From: an uncultured Pseudomonadota bacterium
GTDB lineage: Bacteria > Pseudomonadota > Gammaproteobacteria > Steroidobacterales > Steroidobacteraceae
Reading direction: 5' to 3'
Length of the DNA stretch: 64,000 bases
NCBI GenBank assembly: GCA_903832085.1
Contig: CAIKZZ010000037.1
Coordinates: forward strand, 1 to 64,000
A program made the translations under genes and the position numbers. Each line of letters begins with the position of its first letter. Position 1 is the stretch's first letter. Below are positions 61,682 to 64,000 of this stretch, in pieces. Below the pieces are notes generated by a model that saw only the letters and a list, made by a program, of their open reading frames with translations, was not told the origin of the DNA and ran no database searches.

Positions 61682-64000
61682 TTAGCTGGTACTCAGCCGA
61701 AGGGTCGTCGTTTTTGATATGCCGCCACTCTTTGCAGTGATAGTGACTGTGGTAGCCGTACTACTAGCAGTTCTTCCAGTGCTTTTGAACGTGAGCAACG
61801 ATGTTGGGGATCCAGATGCCTGACTCAGGGTGCTTGGGCTAAATGACGCAGTCACTGTGCTTGGTAGCCCGCTAATCGTTAACGCTGGTGCTGCGGTCAA
61901 AGTTCCTAGGATTGTCGTTGTGACGGTGACCGGCGCTGACGTGGTTCCATGAGGAAAGCTGAAGTTTGAACTGTTAGTGGCGACGCTGAAGCTTGCTGCC
62001 GTGATGGTGAGCCTGACCGTGGTTGTTGCAGTCACGCCTCCGCCGGTGCCCGTGATCGTAATTGTTGAGTTACCGGTAGAGGTGCTGGCGGGTACAGTCA
62101 CCGTCATGCGTAGTCCGCTGCCCACAGTATCGGAATTCGGAATCGCCACTGTGACCCCCGCTGGCTGCCCCTTCGTGCTGAAACTGACGGGTGTATTAAA
62201 GCCATTGAGGAATGTTGGTGTGACAGTGATGCTTGTATTGGTCGAGCCTTGTACCATCGACAGCGTCGATGCCGATGGGCTCAATGTGAAGCTTGGTTTT
62301 AGCACCGTGAGGGTGATGGTGGTCTGAGCAGTAACTGTGCTTATTGTCAGGCCTGCGCCCTTGATAGTGATCGTGTACGTGCCAGCCGCGGTGCCATTAC
62401 CCACACTGATGTTGACTGTCCCTGCGCTACCAACAGCTTGGTTGTTCAAAGTGACAGTGGCTGAGATGCCAGTCGAGCTAGTAGCAACGCTCGCGCTCAA
62501 ATTAACGCCCGTGTCTGTAAATCCAGCAAACGATGTGCTTGTGATCGCAATATTTGTATTGGCGCCGGCGAGCAGTGAGACAGACCCGGGTGTCGCGGTG
62601 AGCGTAAAGCCAGGTGTGCCAGCAGGCGGGGAAAGTACGGCAATCAGACTAGCGCCATTTGGGCTACCCCAGCCGGTGGCAAGATCAAAACCAGCCGCTG
62701 CGGTGTAATTACCATTGCTCCCGCTGGTCACATCATGCATGGCATTTGCATAACTGTAGTTAGGCGTAGGCGCTAGGGTGCCTAGTCCAAGCTTATAAAT
62801 CGTGGGATTAATAAAACCGATGCCAGTGGTAGCGCCCGTATTCAGAGCCGCTTGTTGATTGACGAGCGCAAGATACGCAGCCCACATAGGGGCCGCAAAA
62901 CTCGTGCCACCCCAACCGGTGGAACAGCCATTTTGGTTATAGCAGACGTAAAAATCGAAATTTGCCTCGCCGGCGACGTCTGGTGAGTTGCGGTAAGTAG
63001 TGGAGCCCTTGTTGGCGACTGTGATCGCAGGCGTTTGCCATGTCGGGATCAAAATATTATCCGCCTTAAAATATCCGCCCCCACCTGCGCTCCAAGTGCT
63101 TTCACTGACCCATGCACCATTGGCATCAGTGATTAAAGCAGTGCCACCCACGACAGTGACGTAGGCATCATCCGCTGGGAAAATGCTCGTTGATTTGGTG
63201 GTGTAGGATCCAGAGTCGCCGGCGGCCGTTAGGAAACTTTGCCCTTGTGCCGCCATTTTTTTAAAATAAGGATCGTCCGCAGCGGGGTCAGCAGGGCTCC
63301 AACCCCAGGAGCACGATAGTTGTGCATCCACACGGCCAGTAATCGATTTCGGTGGCACCGATGTCATTGCGCTTAATATAGCGGTATCACTGGTAGTACT
63401 TACATAGACATTAATCTGCGCAAGTCCTGGAGCCATTCCAATCACTTGGGTCAGGTCAAGTATCTGCTCACTGTCATCGCAGCTAGGCGCATTGCAAGTA
63501 AGACTAGACCCATCAACAGAGATGTTATTGATAGGGATGGAATTAGTTTGACCAGTGTTCGTTAGGTAAGTGGTTAGGTCGCTCGTGTTGTAACCATAAA
63601 ATTCAACTAGCCCAACTGACTGACCAGCACCGGTCAAGGGGCCCGTCCCATAGTACGCACTACGCATATCGCCGCCACAATAAGCGCCGGTGTTTGGGCA
63701 CGTTCCAGAGGTGACGGCTCGTTTAAAGGTGCTGGCCGGTTTTTTGCGTTTGAGTGGATGTGGGTTCACAAAGTTATCAAGGCCCGATATATGCCATAGC
63801 GGCACCGCAAGATCAATTGAGGGCTCTTTGTCGGCGCTATAAAAAATCCGCTGCTCCGTTGGATGCTGATAGTGATTCAGAGTTACATGAAAAACAGACT
63901 CAACGATTGCTGCTGGCGCAGCAAGCTGCAGATTCATTGACTGGCGCGATCCGCCAACAACGGTTACGCCACGCGCCTTCATGAATGCAACGAGTACATC
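61682..64000 (-). CDS. S53 sedolisin-family peptidase with Ig-like repeats (partial)
   Basis: The frame is still open at the window edge, so the N-terminus is missing; the pro-kumamolisin domain begins outside. Catalytic Glu and Asp in DSEQILDLTQ, oxyanion Asp in TAAGDSG, nucleophile Ser in GWGGTSFAAPMWAAYLAL. A Ca-site loop (HDVTSGSNGNYTAAAGFDLA) ends the catalytic part. Three ~90-residue Ig-like repeats follow (PGFTLTATPGSVSLL, PSFTLSPSASTLSMV, ASFSVATNSSNFSF). Secreted acid peptidase. Confidence 0.9.
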   Translation of the reverse strand, partial: DVLVAFMKARGVTVVGGSRQSMNLQLAAPAAIVESVFHVTLNHYQHPTEQRIFYSADKEPSIDLAVPLWHISGLDNFVNPHPLKRKKPASTFKRAVTSGTCPNTGAYCGGDMRSAYYGTGPLTGAGQSVGLVEFYGYNTSDLTTYLTNTGQTNSIPINNISVDGSSLTCNAPSCDDSEQILDLTQVIGMAPGLAQINVYVSTTSDTAILSAMTSVPPKSITGRVDAQLSCSWGWSPADPAADDPYFKKMAAQGQSFLTAAGDSGSYTTKSTSIFPADDAYVTVVGGTALITDANGAWVSESTWSAGGGGYFKADNILIPTWQTPAITVANKGSTTYRNSPDVAGEANFDFYVCYNQNGCSTGWGGTSFAAPMWAAYLALVNQQAALNTGATTGIGFINPTIYKLGLGTLAPTPNYSYANAMHDVTSGSNGNYTAAAGFDLATGWGSPNGASLIAVLSPPAGTPGFTLTATPGSVSLLAGANTNIAITSTSFAGFTDTGVNLSASVATSSTGISATVTLNNQAVGSAGTVNISVGNGTAAGTYTITIKGAGLTISTVTAQTTITLTVLKPSFTLSPSASTLSMVQGSTNTSITVTPTFLNGFNTPVSFSTKGQPAGVTVAIPNSDTVGSGLRMTVTVPASTSTGNSTITITGTGGGVTATTTVRLTITAASFSVATNSSNFSFPHGTTSAPVTVTTTILGTLTAAPALTISGLPSTVTASFSPSTLSQASGSPTSLLTFKSTGRTASSTATTVTITAKSGGISKTTTLRLSTS

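Overview
The window is a stretch of chromosome from a gammaproteobacterium. This rests on core-gene content (trpEGDCFBA, ubiE-ubiJ-ubiB, dapF-DUF484-xerC, hemC-hemD, OxyR with Cys199/Cys208, UbiK, cytochrome c5 and c4, dsbA, engB, polA) and on the dsbA-cytochrome c4-engB-polA order familiar from Pseudomonas. An Oar-like TonB receptor, an S53 peptidase and a MetX-type acyltransferase next to cysK point more towards the Xanthomonadales/Nevskiales/Steroidobacterales side than to enterics, but the genus cannot be named from sequence alone. No phage, insertion sequence or CRISPR array was seen.

Layout: 0-6 kb holds an amidase with a small partner, DUF1993, oxyR, a Nudix hydrolase, a decayed Cu/Zn superoxide dismutase tail, a DUF2127 membrane protein and a 2-hydroxyacid dehydrogenase. 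6-9.3 kb is a two-gene polar amino acid ABC importer of odd build: a lipoprotein with permuted tandem substrate-binding lobes fused to its permease, and an ATPase carrying an extra GHKL-like C-terminal domain. 9.5-15.8 kb has HPP, OsmC, EamA, an Oar-like TonB receptor and PhnA. 15.9-23 kb has an OFA-type transporter split by one in-frame stop, YajQ, a GNAT, CysB, an ABC exporter, DUF4870 and an LpxL-like acyltransferase with an altered catalytic motif. 23-29.8 kb is a complete tryptophan operon preceded by a Trp-rich leader peptide and an intrinsic-terminator attenuator.

29.8-38.4 kb (mostly minus strand) carries ubiE-ubiJ-ubiB, metX divergent from cysK, DUF971 and dapF-DUF484-xerC. 38.4-46.3 kb has a TPR protein, rimO, an epimerase, a ferredoxin reductase, hemCD and a hydroxyacid dehydrogenase. 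46.5-49.5 kb has DUF4124, an orphan FixJ-type regulator, a P-II protein with a sigma54 promoter, ubiK and cytochrome c5. 49.6-52.5 kb is the eroded part: two tRNA-Arg genes, a mosaic of toxin-antitoxin fragments, ridA, a dead modE and an orphan modA. 52.5-58.5 kb has dsbA, cytochrome c4, engB, a candidate structured sRNA in the Spot 42/ErsA position, polA, a short LptM-like lipoprotein and a thioesterase. 58.6-64 kb has an acyl-CoA dehydrogenase, a CPXCG protein, DUF1684 and an S53 peptidase cut by the window end.

The best candidates for undescribed biology are the sRNA between engB and polA, with a sigmaE/AlgU-like promoter, four abutting hairpins and a U7 terminator, and the permuted SBP-permease importer with its GHKL-tailed ATPase.
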